Source: Arcobacter sp. F2176 (GTDB taxonomy: Bacteria; Campylobacterota; Campylobacteria; Campylobacterales; Arcobacteraceae). From it: a stretch of DNA of 64,000 bases. How positions within the stretch are numbered: the stretch's first letter is position 1; each line of letters opens with the position of its first letter. The position numbers and the translations under genes were made by a program. The notes beneath the pieces were generated by a model. The model did no database searches, was not told the origin of the DNA, and was given only the letters and a program-made list of their open reading frames with translations. The DNA is taken from assembly GCF_004116465.1 (NCBI RefSeq), contig NZ_PDJV01000012.1, forward strand, positions 1 through 64,000, written 5' to 3'. This document shows, one piece after another, positions 20,559-37,148 of the stretch.

Positions 20559-21260
20559 ATGGCAAAAGTTTCAAAAAGATATAAAAGTTTATTAGAAAAA
20601 ATTGAAGATAAAAAATACACATTGGCAGAAGCAGTTGTTTGTGTAAAAGAATTAAAATCAGCTAAATTTGATGAAAGTGTTGAAGTTGCACTTAATCTTA
20701 ATGTAGATCCAAGACACGCTGATCAAATGATTAGAGGTGCAGTTGTTCTTCCTCACGGTACTGGTAAAACTGTAAGAGTTGCAGTTTTTGCTAAGGGAAC
20801 AAAAATGGATGAAGCAAAAGCAGCTGGTGCTGATATTGTTGGTAATGATGATTTAGTAGAATCAATTCAAGCTGGAAACATTGACTTTGATGTTTTAATA
20901 GCTACTCCTGATTGTATGGGAATGGTTGGTAAAATCGGTAGAATTTTAGGGCCAAAAGGTTTAATGCCTAATCCTAAAACTGGAACTGTTACAATGGATG
21001 TTAACAAAGCTGTTAATGATGCTAAAGGTGGTCAAGTTACATATAGAGTTGATAAAAAAGGTAATATGCAAGCAGCAGTTGGAAAAGTATCTTTTTCTAA
21101 TGAAGCAATTGTAGAAAATATCAAAGCATTTGTAGGTGCAATTAATAAAGCAAAACCTTCAACTGCAAAAGGTAGATATGTTACTAATGCAGCAATTTCT
21201 TTAACTATGTCACCATCTATTTCATTAGAAGTATTAGAAGTTATGGATATTAAAGGGTAA
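20559..21260 (+). CDS. rplA: 50S ribosomal protein L1
   Basis: A 233-residue L1 that forms the ribosomal stalk at the E site and often represses its own operon. Family motifs are [15 protein letters not shown] and [18 protein letters not shown]. The start follows GCGGAGAG. It ends just before a 218-base leader region of rplJ. Confidence 0.97.
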   Translation: MAKVSKRYKSLLEKIEDKKYTLAEAVVCVKELKSAKFDESVEVALNLNVDPRHADQMIRGAVVLPHGTGKTVRVAVFAKGTKMDEAKAAGADIVGNDDLVESIQAGNIDFDVLIATPDCMGMVGKIGRILGPKGLMPNPKTGTVTMDVNKAVNDAKGGQVTYRVDKKGNMQAAVGKVSFSNEAIVENIKAFVGAINKAKPSTAKGRYVTNAAISLTMSPSISLEVLEVMDIKG

Positions 21261-21289
21261 ATAAAAGTAAGTTTTACTTTTGTTTATTT

Positions 21290-21379
21290 AAGTTTTCAGG
21301 TAGATTTTTTTATCTGAAAACTTGTTAAAAGAAATTTTAACATTCAAAGATGTTGATTTAATCAATATCTTTGAGTGTT
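21290..21379 (+). promoter_or_regulatory. two hairpins downstream of rplA
   Basis: AAGTTTTCAG (21290-21299) pairs with CTGAAAACTT (21314-21323). A second stem of 20 bp runs from 21339-21358 to 21360-21379, with two G-U type pairs. A third, weaker A/T stem covers about 21259-21289. These lie upstream of the L10 leader and may attenuate or process the transcript. Confidence 0.6.
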
Positions 21380-21478
21380 ATTCAAGGCACTGATATAAAA
21401 CTGAAGACAGCTGGTTAGATACCCCCGTATCTTGTAAAACCCGCCGAAGTTGGATGTTTTGAAAGGGGGAAATATATA
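21380..21478 (+). ncRNA. L10 leader (ribosomal protein L10-L12 autoregulatory RNA)
   Basis: GAAGACAGCTGG, CCCCGTATCTTG and CCCGCCGAAGTTGG occur in the order found in bacterial L10 leaders, just before rplJ. In known examples the L10-L12 complex binds this RNA and represses translation of rplJ-rplL. A strong Shine-Dalgarno (AAAGGGGGAA) closes the leader. Confidence 0.8.
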
Positions 21479-21970
21479 ATGATGACTAAACAACAAAAAT
21501 CAGAAATCGTTGATTTCTTAACTTCTGAATTCAAAGAGTCTCAAGCTATCGTAGTTTGTGATTATAAAGGATTAACTCATAAACAGTTAGAAGTATTAAG
21601 AAAAGACGCTAGAGATAATGGAACTAAAGTACAAGTTGCAAAAAATACTCTTGTTGCTGTTTCTGTAAAAAATGCTGAGTTAGGTGATATCGAATTAACT
21701 GGTACAAACATTTTCTTATGGTCTGAAGATCAAATCTCAGCTTGTAAAGTAGCTGATAAGTTTGCATCTGATAACAAAGATAAATTTGCTATCAAATCTG
21801 GTATCATTGAAGGTAAAATCGCTGATCTTGCTACTGTTAATGCATTTGCTAAGTTACCATCAAGAGAACAACTTCTTGGTATGCTTGCAGCTACATGGAT
21901 GGCTCCAGTTACGAACTTTACTATTGGGCTTGATGCTCTTAGAAAGAAAAAAGAAGAAGAGGCTGCTTAA
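21479..21970 (+). CDS. rplJ: 50S ribosomal protein L10
   Basis: A 163-residue L10, the base of the L12 stalk. ESQAIVVCDYKGLTHKQLEVLRKDAR near the N-terminus and KVAKNT-like QVAKNTLVAV are typical. The start is at one of two adjacent ATGs (21479 or 21482), 8-11 bases after AAGGGGGA. rplL follows 46 bases later. Confidence 0.97.
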   Translation: MMTKQQKSEIVDFLTSEFKESQAIVVCDYKGLTHKQLEVLRKDARDNGTKVQVAKNTLVAVSVKNAELGDIELTGTNIFLWSEDQISACKVADKFASDNKDKFAIKSGIIEGKIADLATVNAFAKLPSREQLLGMLAATWMAPVTNFTIGLDALRKKKEEEAA

Positions 21971-22016
21971 TAAGCAACAATTATTTAATAAAAATTAAAA
22001 TATATAAGGAAAAGAA

Positions 22017-22388
22017 ATGGCAATTTCTAAAGAAGACGTATTAGAATACATCTCTGGTTTATCTGTATTAGAGTTATCAGAATTAGTTAAAGAATTCGAA
22101 GAAAAATTTGGTGTATCTGCACAACCTGTTGCAGTTGCTGGTGGAGCTGTTGCAGCTGTAGAATCTGCTGAAGAACAAACAGAATTTAATGTTGTTCTTG
22201 TTGATGCAGGAGACAAAAAAATTAATGTTATTAAAGCAATTAGAGCATTAACTGGTCTTGGATTAAAAGAAGCAAAAGCTATGTCTGAAGAAGCTGGTGC
22301 AATCGTTAAAGAAGGTATCGGAAAAGAAGATGCAGAAGCAGCTAAAACTGAATTAGAAGCAGCTGGTGCAAAAGTAGAATTAAAATAA
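22017..22388 (+). CDS. rplL: 50S ribosomal protein L7/L12
   Basis: A 123-residue stalk protein. The N-terminal dimerisation region ([23 protein letters not shown]), an Ala/Val-rich hinge, and the C-terminal factor-binding domain ([21 protein letters not shown]) are all present. Translationally controlled with rplJ through the L10 leader. Confidence 0.97.
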   Translation: MAISKEDVLEYISGLSVLELSELVKEFEEKFGVSAQPVAVAGGAVAAVESAEEQTEFNVVLVDAGDKKINVIKAIRALTGLGLKEAKAMSEEAGAIVKEGIGKEDAEAAKTELEAAGAKVELK

Positions 22389-22415
22389 TTACTTTTTTGT
22401 AATTCATTCTATGTA

Positions 22416-22507
22416 ATACAAGGCTTACGAGCCTTGTATATAGATAGCATCTTTGAAGGCTAAGGTTAAAATTTTGAGGAATTTTAACCCTATCCTTTAG
22501 GGATGCT
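22416..22507 (+). promoter_or_regulatory. hairpins in the rplL-rpoB gap
   Basis: ATACAAGGCT (22416-22425) pairs perfectly with AGCCTTGTAT (22430-22439) around TACG. Next, GGTTAAAATT (22464-22473) pairs with AATTTTAACC (22480-22489) inside an outer GCATC/GATGC helix. In E. coli this gap carries an attenuator and an RNase III site, and a similar role is likely here. It is not a simple terminator because there is no T-run. Confidence 0.65.
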
Positions 22508-22559
22508 TTTGTGCTTTATACTAAAAAGCAAAAAAAAAATCAAATTTTTGACAAGGTGA

Positions 22560-31227
<8,668 letters not shown>

Positions 31228-31256
31228 ACAATAGAGCTTTTGCTCTATTGTGATTT
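31228..31256 (+). terminator. terminator after rpoC
   Basis: ACAATAGAGC (31228-31237) pairs perfectly with GCTCTATTGT (31242-31251) around TTTT, followed by GATTTTT. It begins at the base after the rpoC stop codon. Confidence 0.75.
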
Positions 31257-31262
31257 TTAATA

Positions 31263-31658
31263 ATGGACTTATACTCTTTATTACTACTCTTTATGGCTCT
31301 TGAACTATTTGAGTCAAACTGGCAAAAACATGATAACCTTTATGGTTTAATTTACAATAACTATCAAGTATTTAGAAAAAATATCTTTTTATATTTTATC
31401 TTGCATGTTACATTTTTCTATACACTTGCTGTATCAATATATCTATCAAACTATGGCTTTTGGATGTCAAGTATTATTCTTATCAAGTTTTTTGATCTGG
31501 CTTTTAAATTAAATATGATGCAAAAATTATCTTCTGGATTAGAGATTCATGAAGTAATGCCAATAAACATCAATATAACACTACTATTTAGATACTTTAA
31601 TGTTATTCTTTACCCTTTCTGTTTTGCAGTTGCTACTGGACTTCTTTTTAACACATAA
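31263..31658 (+). CDS. small membrane protein of unknown function
   Basis: A 131-residue protein that I do not recognise. Three or four hydrophobic segments are visible (around residues 3-15, 40-60, 65-80 and 105-128). A charged N-terminal segment, ELFESNWQKHDNLYGLI, separates the first two. It lies between rpoC and yciI on the same strand. The start at 31263 lies only 12 bases after the rpoC terminator stem, so its own promoter is not obvious. Confidence 0.6.
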   Translation: MDLYSLLLLFMALELFESNWQKHDNLYGLIYNNYQVFRKNIFLYFILHVTFFYTLAVSIYLSNYGFWMSSIILIKFFDLAFKLNMMQKLSSGLEIHEVMPININITLLFRYFNVILYPFCFAVATGLLFNT

Positions 31659-31719
31659 TTAATATCATACTTTTTTAATGCTAGAATGCTAATTCTTAAA
31701 ATAAATCCAAAGGAATACA

Positions 31720-32007
31720 ATGCAATATTTAATAATTGCTTATGATAATGATAATGCTTTAGATAAAAGATTAGAAGTAAGAGATGCTCATGTAGCAGGT
31801 GCAAAAAAACTTATAGCTGAAGGTAAAATAATCAATGCAGGTGCTCTAATTGAAGAAGATCAAATGGTTGGCTCTACACTATTTGTTGATTTTGAAAGTG
31901 AAGATGAATTAAATGATTGGATAGATAATGAACCATATGTTACAAACAATGTTTGGAATATGGATGAATTTCAAATCGTGCCTGTAAAGTTACTTCCTAA
32001 AGATTAA
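31720..32007 (+). CDS. YciI-family protein; 3' end serves as integration site
   Basis: A 95-residue YciI-like (dimeric alpha/beta barrel) protein. YDNDNALDKRLEVRDAHVAGAKKLIAEGKI matches the family's N-terminal half, including the conserved Asp-His. Function in the cell is not established. Its last 36 bases belong to a 40-bp repeat present again at 44765-44804, which marks it as the target gene of the mobile element. The reading frame is kept because the element carries the same 3' end. Confidence 0.88.
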   Translation: MQYLIIAYDNDNALDKRLEVRDAHVAGAKKLIAEGKIINAGALIEEDQMVGSTLFVDFESEDELNDWIDNEPYVTNNVWNMDEFQIVPVKLLPKD

Positions 32008-32011
32008 TAAA
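31972..32011 (+). repeat. attL: 40-bp direct repeat at left end
   Basis: Identical to 44765-44804 except G at 31980 against A at 44773. It covers the last 12 codons of yciI, the stop codon and four further bases. The mismatch is synonymous (Val GTG/GTA). Confidence 0.92.
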
Positions 32012-32021
32012 CAATCACAAA

Positions 32022-32053
32022 AAACCCTATAAAATCGATACTTTATAGGGTTT
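32022..32053 (+). terminator. hairpin inside the left end of the element
   Basis: AAACCCTATAAA (32022-32033) pairs perfectly with TTTATAGGGTTT (32042-32053), with an 8-base loop. It lies just after the regenerated yciI stop and may replace the original yciI terminator, which is now displaced to 44802. Confidence 0.65.
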
Positions 32054-32106
32054 AAAACTGCAAAACAATAACAATCAATTACAAACTTTTTAGAATAATT
32101 ACAGTA

Positions 32107-32160
32107 TTTTTACGGTACTATTGACGGTACTGAGAAACTTTTAGAAAGTGAGTACCGTAA
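32107..32160. repeat. integrase arm-type repeats, left end
   Basis: TTACGGTACT occurs at 32110-32119, GACGGTACTG at 32123-32132, and the inverted form AGTACCGTAA at 32151-32160, just before the integrase ATG. The same core appears inside the right end at 44681-44704. Such shared repeats are typical binding sites for the arm domain of tyrosine integrases. Confidence 0.6.
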
Positions 32161-32164
32161 TAAA

Positions 32165-33382
32165 ATGGCAAGAACCGTTAAACCCCTGAATGATACGCAA
32201 CTTAAAAATGCTAAAGCTAAAGAAAAAGATTACAAACTAAGTGATGGAGAAGGTCTTTATTTTGTAGTTAAAAAAAATGGAACAAAATCATGGAGATATG
32301 ACTTCACTTATGGTGGAAAAAGAAAATCTATGTCTTTTGGTATTTATCCTACAGTATCTTTAAAAGATGCAAGAACAAAAAAAGATGAAGCTAAATACTC
32401 ACTGGCTAATAATGTAAATCCTATATCAATAAAAAAAGTTAAAAAGACATCTGAAACAATAACTTTAAGTGATGTTATTGAAGAGTGGTTGGATTTAAGA
32501 AAAAAGAGTAAATCTGAAGCTACAATTATTCAAAATAAAAGAATATTAAAAAATATCACTATTTGGCTTGGAAATATTGCAATAAAAGATATTAGAAGAA
32601 TAGATATTATAAATGCTTTGCAAAAGTATCAAGAAAAAGGTGTAATAGAATCTGCACATAGATTACTAGCTTTAGTAAATAAAATATATATGTACGCTGT
32701 AACAAATGAGTATGTAGAGCATAATATAATTGCAGATATAGATAAAAAATCAATTTTTGTACCAAATAAAAAAGATGCACATCTTCCAGCACTTATAGAA
32801 CCAGAAGATATTAAACAATTACTTATTGATATAAATTCAATAAGTGAAAAATATAGAAGTGATATAAGTACTATATTTATTTTTAAACTACTTCCTTATG
32901 TATTTGTAAGAAGTGAGAATATTAGATTAATGAGGTGGAATGAGTTAAATTTAGAAAAGGGCTATTGGGCTATACCAAAAGAAAAGATGAAAATGAATAT
33001 AGAGTTTGTTTGTCCTTTACCCTATCAAGCAATTAAGATTATAAAAGAGATAGAGCCATATTCAAGACATAGAAGTGAGTTTGTATTCCCTTCTCCACAA
33101 AAGAGTGATAGAGGTGTATCAGGTGCAACACTAAGTGATACATTAGTAAGGCTTGGATACAAAGATAGACATACAGTACATGGCTTTAGAAGTATGTTCT
33201 CAACAACTGCACACAATCTTTATAAAGAGCATGGTTTTCATTCTGATATTATAGAAGCTTGTTTAGCCCATAAGGAAAGAAATAGAGTAAAAGCTTCATA
33301 TAATAGGGAATCAAAATTTAAATACTTTGAAGAGAAGAGGGATCTAATTCAGTGGTACGCAAATTGGTTGTATGGATTATAA
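32165..33382 (+). CDS. int: tyrosine-family integrase (P4-like, DUF4102 arm domain)
   Basis: A 405-residue tyrosine recombinase. The N-terminal arm-binding domain shows KLSDGEGLYFVVKKNGTKSWRYDF and FGIYPTVSLKDAR, as in P4-type integrases. The catalytic residues are Arg249, His339, Arg342, His369 and Tyr379. It lies 157 bases from the yciI stop and reads inward. Its last 65 bases overlap the convergent lipase-like gene. It is expected to catalyse integration and excision between the 40-bp repeats. Confidence 0.95.
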   Translation: MARTVKPLNDTQLKNAKAKEKDYKLSDGEGLYFVVKKNGTKSWRYDFTYGGKRKSMSFGIYPTVSLKDARTKKDEAKYSLANNVNPISIKKVKKTSETITLSDVIEEWLDLRKKSKSEATIIQNKRILKNITIWLGNIAIKDIRRIDIINALQKYQEKGVIESAHRLLALVNKIYMYAVTNEYVEHNIIADIDKKSIFVPNKKDAHLPALIEPEDIKQLLIDINSISEKYRSDISTIFIFKLLPYVFVRSENIRLMRWNELNLEKGYWAIPKEKMKMNIEFVCPLPYQAIKIIKEIEPYSRHRSEFVFPSPQKSDRGVSGATLSDTLVRLGYKDRHTVHGFRSMFSTTAHNLYKEHGFHSDIIEACLAHKERNRVKASYNRESKFKYFEEKRDLIQWYANWLYGL

Positions 33383-34178
33383 TTTCTTTTAGCTTACTAT
33401 GGTAATCGGAATGATTGTTTAGTTTATTGGAAATTTCATTTGATACATCAATATCTACAACTTTAGAATTAAATGAATCCATAGTTTTTTTTAGACCAAT
33501 GGGTGATGATGAAAATTTTAGTTTAAGAAAATTATTAGTATTGTATAAGAGTTTTAAAACGTAATCTTTATTTGAGTAATAATTGTATATTTTATATGAA
33601 ACAACATCTTTTATTGTATTGAAGTCAATCGAATCTCTATCAGCTGCACCTGCAAGTAAATGTACTTCTTTTATACAATGATAGTTGTTTCTTTCTAACT
33701 CTTTTAAACAAGTACAAATTACTTTTGCACCTAATGAATGCCCAATTAGTATGAACTGATTGTTGCTAGAATTTATTAATGATTGAGCTAATTGTTTACC
33801 AACTTCATTTGCGTTATTACTAACCTTATTCCAAGGACTATTTTTATATGTAAAAAAAGCAATTGCAGGTTTAAGTAATATTCCTAAAAAACTCAAAGAA
33901 AAAGGTATTAGGAGAAGAAAACTTGATTGTTTTATAGAATATAATTTAGAAATAAAAGTAGAAACTTTTTTCAGGTTTTCAGATTCCCATAATACATGAG
34001 TAACAGTACTATCTGGAAATATACTCTCAATTGAATTTATCCAGTTCTCTGATGAATTATTATCTTTTTCAGTTAAAAACCCATTAATACAAACTACAAT
34101 AGGGTTCTTACCTTTTTTAAGGATTTTAATTTCTTCATTAAAAAATGGTATATGGACATCATTATTATTCTTTTTCAT
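33318..34178 (-). CDS. alpha/beta-hydrolase (DUF726-like) with membrane segment
   Basis: A 286-residue protein. PIVVCINGFLTE near the N-terminus and FILIGHSLGAKVICTCLKEL in the middle (nucleophile Ser in GHSLG) recall DUF726/TMCO4-type hydrolases. A hydrophobic segment at about residues 80-112 separates them. A later LLAGAADRD fits the strand carrying the acid residue. The C-terminus overlaps the integrase gene tail-to-tail by 65 bases. Substrate and role are unknown. Confidence 0.65.
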   Translation of the reverse strand: MKKNNNDVHIPFFNEEIKILKKGKNPIVVCINGFLTEKDNNSSENWINSIESIFPDSTVTHVLWESENLKKVSTFISKLYSIKQSSFLLLIPFSLSFLGILLKPAIAFFTYKNSPWNKVSNNANEVGKQLAQSLINSSNNQFILIGHSLGAKVICTCLKELERNNYHCIKEVHLLAGAADRDSIDFNTIKDVVSYKIYNYYSNKDYVLKLLYNTNNFLKLKFSSSPIGLKKTMDSFNSKVVDIDVSNEISNKLNNHSDYHSKLKEIIIHTTNLRTTELDPSSLQSI

Positions 34179-34230
34179 AAAATACTTTAATATTATAATT
34201 TATCAATTATAATATATTTATCTAAATAAC

Positions 34231-34632
34231 TTATTTATACAGATAATTATCAACTTCCATTTCATAGCCTCTATCACTTTGTTCTGTAAGATCTGATTCT
34301 TCTATTTCAATTTCATAACCATATTTATCTAAATAATAAGTTTGTTCCAGGTATTTATCTGAAAATGCAAATAAAGTAGGATCTTTAATCATTCGTTCTG
34401 ATTCAGCTAATAAATTAATAAGTAAGTCAACTTTTTGATTAGGTTCTAATCTAATTAGCTCTTTAATATCATCAAATTCTTCCATTGCTTCATCAAGAAA
34501 CATTGCTAATCTAAATGGACATTTATATTTTTTTATTTCATCAATAAAATACTCATTTTCAGTTTCATAGTAGAATGTTGCACAATCTCCAACTGGCTCT
34601 ACTGGTTTTACTAGTTTTATTTCAATAAGCAT
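34231..34632 (-). CDS. acidic protein of unknown function
   Basis: A 133-residue acidic protein that I do not recognise. It starts MLIEIKLVKPVEPVGDCATFYYE and is rich in Glu and Asp, with no membrane segment. The start at 34632 is chosen because AAAGGAAAAACT precedes it. An upstream in-frame start at 34791 would overlap the divergent ribbon-helix-helix gene and its operator. It lies on the element, between the hydrolase and the RHH gene. Confidence 0.55.
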   Translation of the reverse strand: MLIEIKLVKPVEPVGDCATFYYETENEYFIDEIKKYKCPFRLAMFLDEAMEEFDDIKELIRLEPNQKVDLLINLLAESERMIKDPTLFAFSDKYLEQTYYLDKYGYEIEIEESDLTEQSDRGYEMEVDNYLYK

Positions 34633-34684
34633 AGTTTTTCCTTTTAAATTTGAATATAGAAACTTTACAATTGTATGTATTAAG

Positions 34685-34718
34685 TAATGATTATATATAA
34701 TATTATAAATAATCATTA
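34685..34718 (+). promoter_or_regulatory. operator-like inverted repeat and -10 before the RHH gene
   Basis: TAATGATTAT (34685-34694) is the exact inverse of ATAATCATTA (34709-34718), with 14 bases between. A TATAAT -10 hexamer (34696-34701) lies in the spacer. GGAG lies just downstream before the ATG at 34731. A ribbon-helix-helix protein bound here would block the promoter, suggesting autoregulation. Confidence 0.5.
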
Positions 34719-34730
34719 TTTGGAGAAAAA

Positions 34731-35024
34731 ATGGAAGATTTTTCAGCACAAAATATTGATAAAATATCCCATAACATAGCTTCTTTATCAAAGGATATGT
34801 ATGAAATAAAAAAGACTATTCTATCTGAAGAAAAAGAGAAAGAAAAAATTTCAAAAAAAGATAAAAAAAGAAGAGAAAGTCTTAAAAAGGCACAATCAAA
34901 GTTTAAAAATGTATCTACAAATCTTAGTATTAAAGACTACGAAGACTTTGAAAAAAGGTTTAAAGAATTAGGTATGAGTAAATCTGCTTATTTAAAAAAA
35001 TTGATTATGGATGATTTACAATAG
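34731..35024 (+). CDS. ribbon-helix-helix-like DNA-binding protein
   Basis: A 97-residue protein with a lysine/glutamate-rich coiled N-terminal half (EEKEKEKISKKDKKRRESLKK) and a C-terminal ribbon-helix-helix-like unit (VSTNLSIKDYEDFEKRFKELGMSKSAYLKKLI). Such proteins act as plasmid partition, mobilization-accessory or antitoxin-type repressors. An inverted repeat over its promoter fits autoregulation. No toxin-like partner lies directly beside it. Confidence 0.6.
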   Translation: MEDFSAQNIDKISHNIASLSKDMYEIKKTILSEEKEKEKISKKDKKRRESLKKAQSKFKNVSTNLSIKDYEDFEKRFKELGMSKSAYLKKLIMDDLQ

Positions 35025-35029
35025 TTATT

Positions 35030-35338
35030 TTACTTTCCATTTTGAGCTTTTAAAGTTTTGAATTTTTTATGTTGAATGAATGATCCAATAATAAGAGCAA
35101 TAATCCCCATATAAATACCTACTCCAAAAGTAACATTAGAGCTAGTTGGTTCTTCTAATCCAAATAGTATTGTAATAATATAACCTAAAGCACAAAAAGC
35201 CAAGAAGTAAGCAAAAGCATACTTTATAAAATATTCTATTCCATTAAAAACCTTTTCGACTTTTGCTCCACAAGTAGGACAAGTACCAGCACTATCAGAT
35301 ACTGTACTTTTGCATTCAGGACACTTAATTAATGCCAT
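35030..35338 (-). CDS. zinc-ribbon membrane protein
   Basis: A 102-residue protein. The N-terminal zinc ribbon is CPECKSTVSDSAGTCPTCG (two CxxC pairs), followed by two hydrophobic segments at about residues 38-60 and 70-90. Such zinc-ribbon/TM proteins are common and mostly uncharacterised. Its start overlaps the end of the upstream 90-residue gene by 14 bases, so the two are coupled. Confidence 0.6.
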   Translation of the reverse strand: MALIKCPECKSTVSDSAGTCPTCGAKVEKVFNGIEYFIKYAFAYFLAFCALGYIITILFGLEEPTSSNVTFGVGIYMGIIALIIGSFIQHKKFKTLKAQNGK

Positions 35339-35597
35339 TATTTTTTTCCTTATAAAATTGATTTAATAGTTTTGATAATTCAATCATTTCTTCTTTATGA
35401 TTTTGTTCATCATTTATATAAAAAGTTTGACTTATTTTATAATGTCCATCTTCAATATCAAATTCAAATTCACCAAATTTTAAATCTGTAGGTAAGCCAT
35501 CATGAGATAGTTTATTTTTAAAAGCTAGGTCTTTTTTTTGTATATATGTTTTTAGATATTCTTGAGCAGATATATTATTATTTTTTCTTTCTTCCAT
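35325..35597 (-). CDS. small protein of unknown function
   Basis: A 90-residue charged protein that I do not recognise. It contains KFGEFEFDIEDGHYKISQTFYIND and no membrane segment or clear motif. It is coupled to the zinc-ribbon gene by a 14-base overlap and is divergent from the XRE-type gene at 35684. Confidence 0.5.
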   Translation of the reverse strand: MEERKNNNISAQEYLKTYIQKKDLAFKNKLSHDGLPTDLKFGEFEFDIEDGHYKISQTFYINDEQNHKEEMIELSKLLNQFYKEKNNGIN

Positions 35598-35683
35598 TTG
35601 TACTCTTTTCGATTTTATTCATCTATAGCTGAAAGATTTAAATATTCTATACCGATAAACTTTAAATATAAATTAACCATTGG

Positions 35684-35929
35684 GTGAATATATTGAATAA
35701 TATCTATGATGATGCAGATGAGTTTTATAAATTAGTATCTAAAAATGTAAAAAAATATCGCCAAGAAAAAGGCGAATCTCAATTAGAATTCTCTCAAAAT
35801 GTAGGATTTAATTCTGTTAGTTTTTATTGTGATTGTGAGAATAATAAAAATTGTAAACATTTTAATTTAATTCATGTAGTTAGGATTGCTGATTATTTAG
35901 AAGTTGATATTAATATTATTATAAATTAA
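35684..35929 (+). CDS. XRE-type helix-turn-helix regulator
   Basis: An 81-residue protein with an XRE-like HTH: NVKKYRQEKGESQLEFSQNVGF, then FNLIHVVRIADYLEVDINIII. The middle of the domain is unusual, with a Cys-rich insertion (YCDCENNKNC). The likely start is GTG at 35684; a TTG follows at 35693. It is divergent from the two small genes at 35030-35597 and may repress them. Confidence 0.6.
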   Translation: MNILNNIYDDADEFYKLVSKNVKKYRQEKGESQLEFSQNVGFNSVSFYCDCENNKNCKHFNLIHVVRIADYLEVDINIIIN

Positions 35930-36041
35930 TGTTTATAATACAGAGCATCAAGACTGTTCAGAATTTTGTGTCAAAAACTACAGATTGTTGAACAATTTCT
36001 TGCTATATGGGCACCTTCAAATTTGAACTTTTTTCTTATTA

Positions 36042-37055
36042 TCACTCAATACTCCAAAGTAAAGTTTTACCTGCAAACATTGGAACTACTTGTTCATTTT
36101 TATAAGAATAAGAATAAGGAACTATAAAATCTTTTTTTATTAGAGTAATTGGTTTAGAAATAGGTTTTAAATTATAAATTCTTTGTGCATTCAAACTTAC
36201 AAAAGCATTTAATATATCTAATTTACCATTTCTTTCAAAAAATTCAGTTAGAAGTTGTAAAGCAATAGGCGAATTAAATACTCCAGCTGCTCCATGATGA
36301 CACTCTTTAAATTCCTTTTGGTGGGGAGCTGAATCTGAACCAAACATAATTTTAGGATGTGATTGTAATACAACTTCTTGTAAAGCATCTCTATCTTCAT
36401 ATCTTTTTACTATTGGTTTACAAAAATTATGGGGATTTAACATTCCACCTGCAACATCATCAAGGGTTAAAAGAAGATGATGAATAGTTACAGTTGCATA
36501 TAAATTATCATATTTATTAAGTAAAACTATTGCTTCTTTTGTTGAAATATGTTCCATGATTATTTTAAGATTTGGAAAATTAATAGCTAAAGATTCATAA
36601 ATAGGTAAAAACTCTTTTTCCCTATCCATAACAAAACCTTTTGTTTCTCCATGTACACATAAAGGAATTCCCAATTTACTCATTGATTCAAGTGTTGGTC
36701 TTAAAGTTTCAACATCCATTGAAGATACACCTGTTTCACTATTGGTTGTTACTCCAAAAGGGTAAAGTTTCACAGCTATTATTTCATCTTTTATATCTTT
36801 TAAAAATGTGTATGAATAGTCCACTTGAAAAAATATCGTAACATAGGGAGTAAAAACATCTTCTCTACAAAACTCTTTGATTCTTTGTTTATATGATAAT
36901 AAAGCCTCTTTTGTAGTAATTGGTGGAAGAAGATTTGGCATAATAAGTGCACCTGCAAAACTTTTTGATGTTAGAGGTCCCACTAGTTTTAACATATCAT
37001 CATCTCTTAAATGTAGATGCATGTCTAATGCAGAATTTATAATAAATTTTTCCAT
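36042..37055 (-). CDS. pyrC: dihydroorotase (PyrC), element-borne
   Basis: A 337-residue class II dihydroorotase that interconverts carbamoyl-aspartate and dihydroorotate in pyrimidine synthesis. All zinc ligands are visible: His13 and His15 (MHLHLR), the carboxylated Lys96 (VKLYP), His135 (VHGE), His169 (MEHIS) and Asp241 (GSDSAPH). It lies inside the mobile element and is divergent from hisI-ribA across a 155-bp region with two palindromes. PyrC paralogues are known Zur-regulon members in other bacteria, so this may be a second, zinc-limitation copy. That cannot be confirmed without the rest of the genome. Confidence 0.93.
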   Translation of the reverse strand: MEKFIINSALDMHLHLRDDDMLKLVGPLTSKSFAGALIMPNLLPPITTKEALLSYKQRIKEFCREDVFTPYVTIFFQVDYSYTFLKDIKDEIIAVKLYPFGVTTNSETGVSSMDVETLRPTLESMSKLGIPLCVHGETKGFVMDREKEFLPIYESLAINFPNLKIIMEHISTKEAIVLLNKYDNLYATVTIHHLLLTLDDVAGGMLNPHNFCKPIVKRYEDRDALQEVVLQSHPKIMFGSDSAPHQKEFKECHHGAAGVFNSPIALQLLTEFFERNGKLDILNAFVSLNAQRIYNLKPISKPITLIKKDFIVPYSYSYKNEQVVPMFAGKTLLWSIE

Positions 37056-37098
37056 GCTAAATTTTCCTTTTAATTTGGTGCATTTTAACTAAAGAGTT

Positions 37099-37125
37099 TT
37101 TAAATGCAACTAAGTTGCATTTAAA
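37099..37125. promoter_or_regulatory. perfect 27-nt palindrome, candidate Fur/Zur-type operator
   Basis: The arm TTTAAATGCAACT (37099-37111), a central A, and then the exact reverse complement of the arm (37113-37125). It lies between the divergent pyrC and hisI-ribA starts. The inner 21 bp begin AAATG and end CATTT, as does the gammaproteobacterial Zur box in my memory of it. No T-run follows, and the near-zero loop argues for a protein-binding site rather than an RNA hairpin. Confidence 0.7.
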
Positions 37126-37148
37126 TCTTGTTTGCTAGAATTTCAAAC

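Noticed and set aside
32008-32164. tRNA or tmRNA as attachment site
   Set aside because: No tRNA lies at either end. The duplicated 40 bp are the end of yciI.
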